This document shows, piece after piece, positions 63,578-64,000 of a DNA stretch of 64,000 bases. The notes below the pieces were generated by a model. The model was given only the letters and a program-made list of their open reading frames with translations. It did not search any database and had not been told where the DNA came from. Source of the stretch: Ornithinicoccus sp045032955 (GTDB lineage: Bacteria > Actinomycetota > Actinomycetes > Actinomycetales > Dermatophilaceae); assembly GCF_045032955.1 (NCBI RefSeq), contig NZ_JBJFZU010000002.1, forward strand, positions 620,001-684,000, in the 5' to 3' direction. The number at the start of each line of letters is the position of its first letter. Within the stretch, counting starts at the first letter, position 1. The position numbers and the translations under genes are program-made.

Positions 63578-64000
63578 ATGACGCGCTGGCTCGACGACGG
63601 GGAGCAGCGGGCCTGGCGCGCGATCCTGCGCTCGTGGCGGCTCATCGAGGGCGTCCTCGAGGAGGCCCTCGACGAGCTCGGGGTCTCGGTGGGGGAGTAC
63701 GAGCTGCTGAGCATGCTGTCCGAGGCGCCCGAGGGACGGCTGCGGATGGCCGAGCTGGCCCACCTGGTGGTGCAGTCGCGCAGCCGCGTGAGCCACACCG
63801 CCACCCGCCTGGAGCACCGCGGCTGGGTCGAACGGCTCCGTTACCGGCAGGACGGGCGGGGCGTGGTGCTGGCCCTCACCGACCAGGGCCGGGTGGAGCT
63901 CGACCGGCTCGCCCCGGTGCACGTGGAGAGCGTACGCCGGGCGCTGCTGGAGCACGTCACCCGCGACGAGCTGATCGCCCAGGGGGACGCGATGCGCAAG
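63578..64000 (+). CDS. MarR-family transcriptional regulator (3' truncated by window end)
   Basis: An open frame of 141 codons with no stop before the window edge. It starts with the ATG at 63578, 2 bp after hemB. The winged-helix core is clear: VGEYELLSMLSEAPEGRLRMAELAHLVVQSRSRVSHTATRLEHRGWVERLRYRQDGRGVVLALTDQG. It is probably complete within a few more codons. Cotranscription with hemB suggests, but does not show, a link to heme or oxidative stress. Confidence 0.88.
   Translation, partial: MTRWLDDGEQRAWRAILRSWRLIEGVLEEALDELGVSVGEYELLSMLSEAPEGRLRMAELAHLVVQSRSRVSHTATRLEHRGWVERLRYRQDGRGVVLALTDQGRVELDRLAPVHVESVRRALLEHVTRDELIAQGDAMRK

Overview
The window is very G+C-rich DNA (roughly 70% or more by eye) from an actinobacterium. 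Starts are mostly GTG or ATG, genes are tightly packed, and actinobacterial signature genes are present: Lsr2, the tiny ribosomal protein bS22, Ku/LigD, a DUF3180 gene beside folK, and an excisionase-type HTH gene beside bS22. From memory, the gene order follows the Mycobacterium tuberculosis blocks ppa-dacB-Rv3626c-tilS-hpt / ftsH-folE-folP-folB-folK-Rv3605c, lysS-lsr2-clpC1, mutY-disA-radA, ppx-Rv0498-proC-bS22 and rex-hemA-hemC-hemD-hemB. Fem-type aminoacyltransferases and the lack of mycobacterial lipid genes suggest a member of the Micrococcales (Intrasporangiaceae/Ornithinimicrobiaceae-like). That placement is inference only.

Layout: 1-3.9 kb holds the end of topA and a convergent PLP sulfur-amino-acid enzyme. 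4-9.3 kb is one very large secreted multidomain subtilase. 9.4-14.3 kb carries an Lrp regulator, a TipAS-type MerR regulator, tmk-holB and a secreted tripeptidyl-peptidase-like lipoprotein. 14.3-14.8 kb is a 550-bp island of 22-bp tandem repeats around tRNA-Thr(CGT). 14.8-26.6 kb holds a DUF3352 protein, ppa, dacB, a metallopeptidase-like gene, tilS, hpt, ftsH and a complete folate block with fused folB-folK. 26.6-33.8 kb is less conserved: a kinase-like gene, a methyltransferase, an isolated nuoD next to an NDUFAF7/MidA-type methyltransferase, a Na+/Ca2+ antiporter, and the alkylation-repair pair Ada-AlkA plus Ogt. 33.8-42.9 kb has lysS, lsr2, the NHEJ genes (polymerase, ligase, Ku), a lipoprotein, a decayed gene and clpC. 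42.9-47.5 kb is a cell-wall island of three Fem-family transferases and a DegT-type aminotransferase. 47.6-52.2 kb has mutY-disA-radA (genome integrity and c-di-AMP) and ppx. 52.2-57.7 kb has proline metabolism, acuC, an HTH protein, bS22 and a glutaredoxin. 57.9 kb to the end is the heme operon rex-hemA-hemC-hemD-hemB followed by a MarR regulator cut by the window end.

Three sequence-level patterns run across the window. (1) The short motif GGTATGCC/GGCATACC recurs about every 1.5 kb in both orientations, inside and between genes, and brings in otherwise uncommon TAT and GCA codons. (2) A 22-bp repeat family occurs as tandem arrays between genes and has also entered the tilS reading frame. 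(3) Many genes have a TANNNT-like -10 element 6-8 bases upstream of the start codon and no Shine-Dalgarno sequence, which points to leaderless mRNAs. I see no phage, transposase, CRISPR or restriction system.
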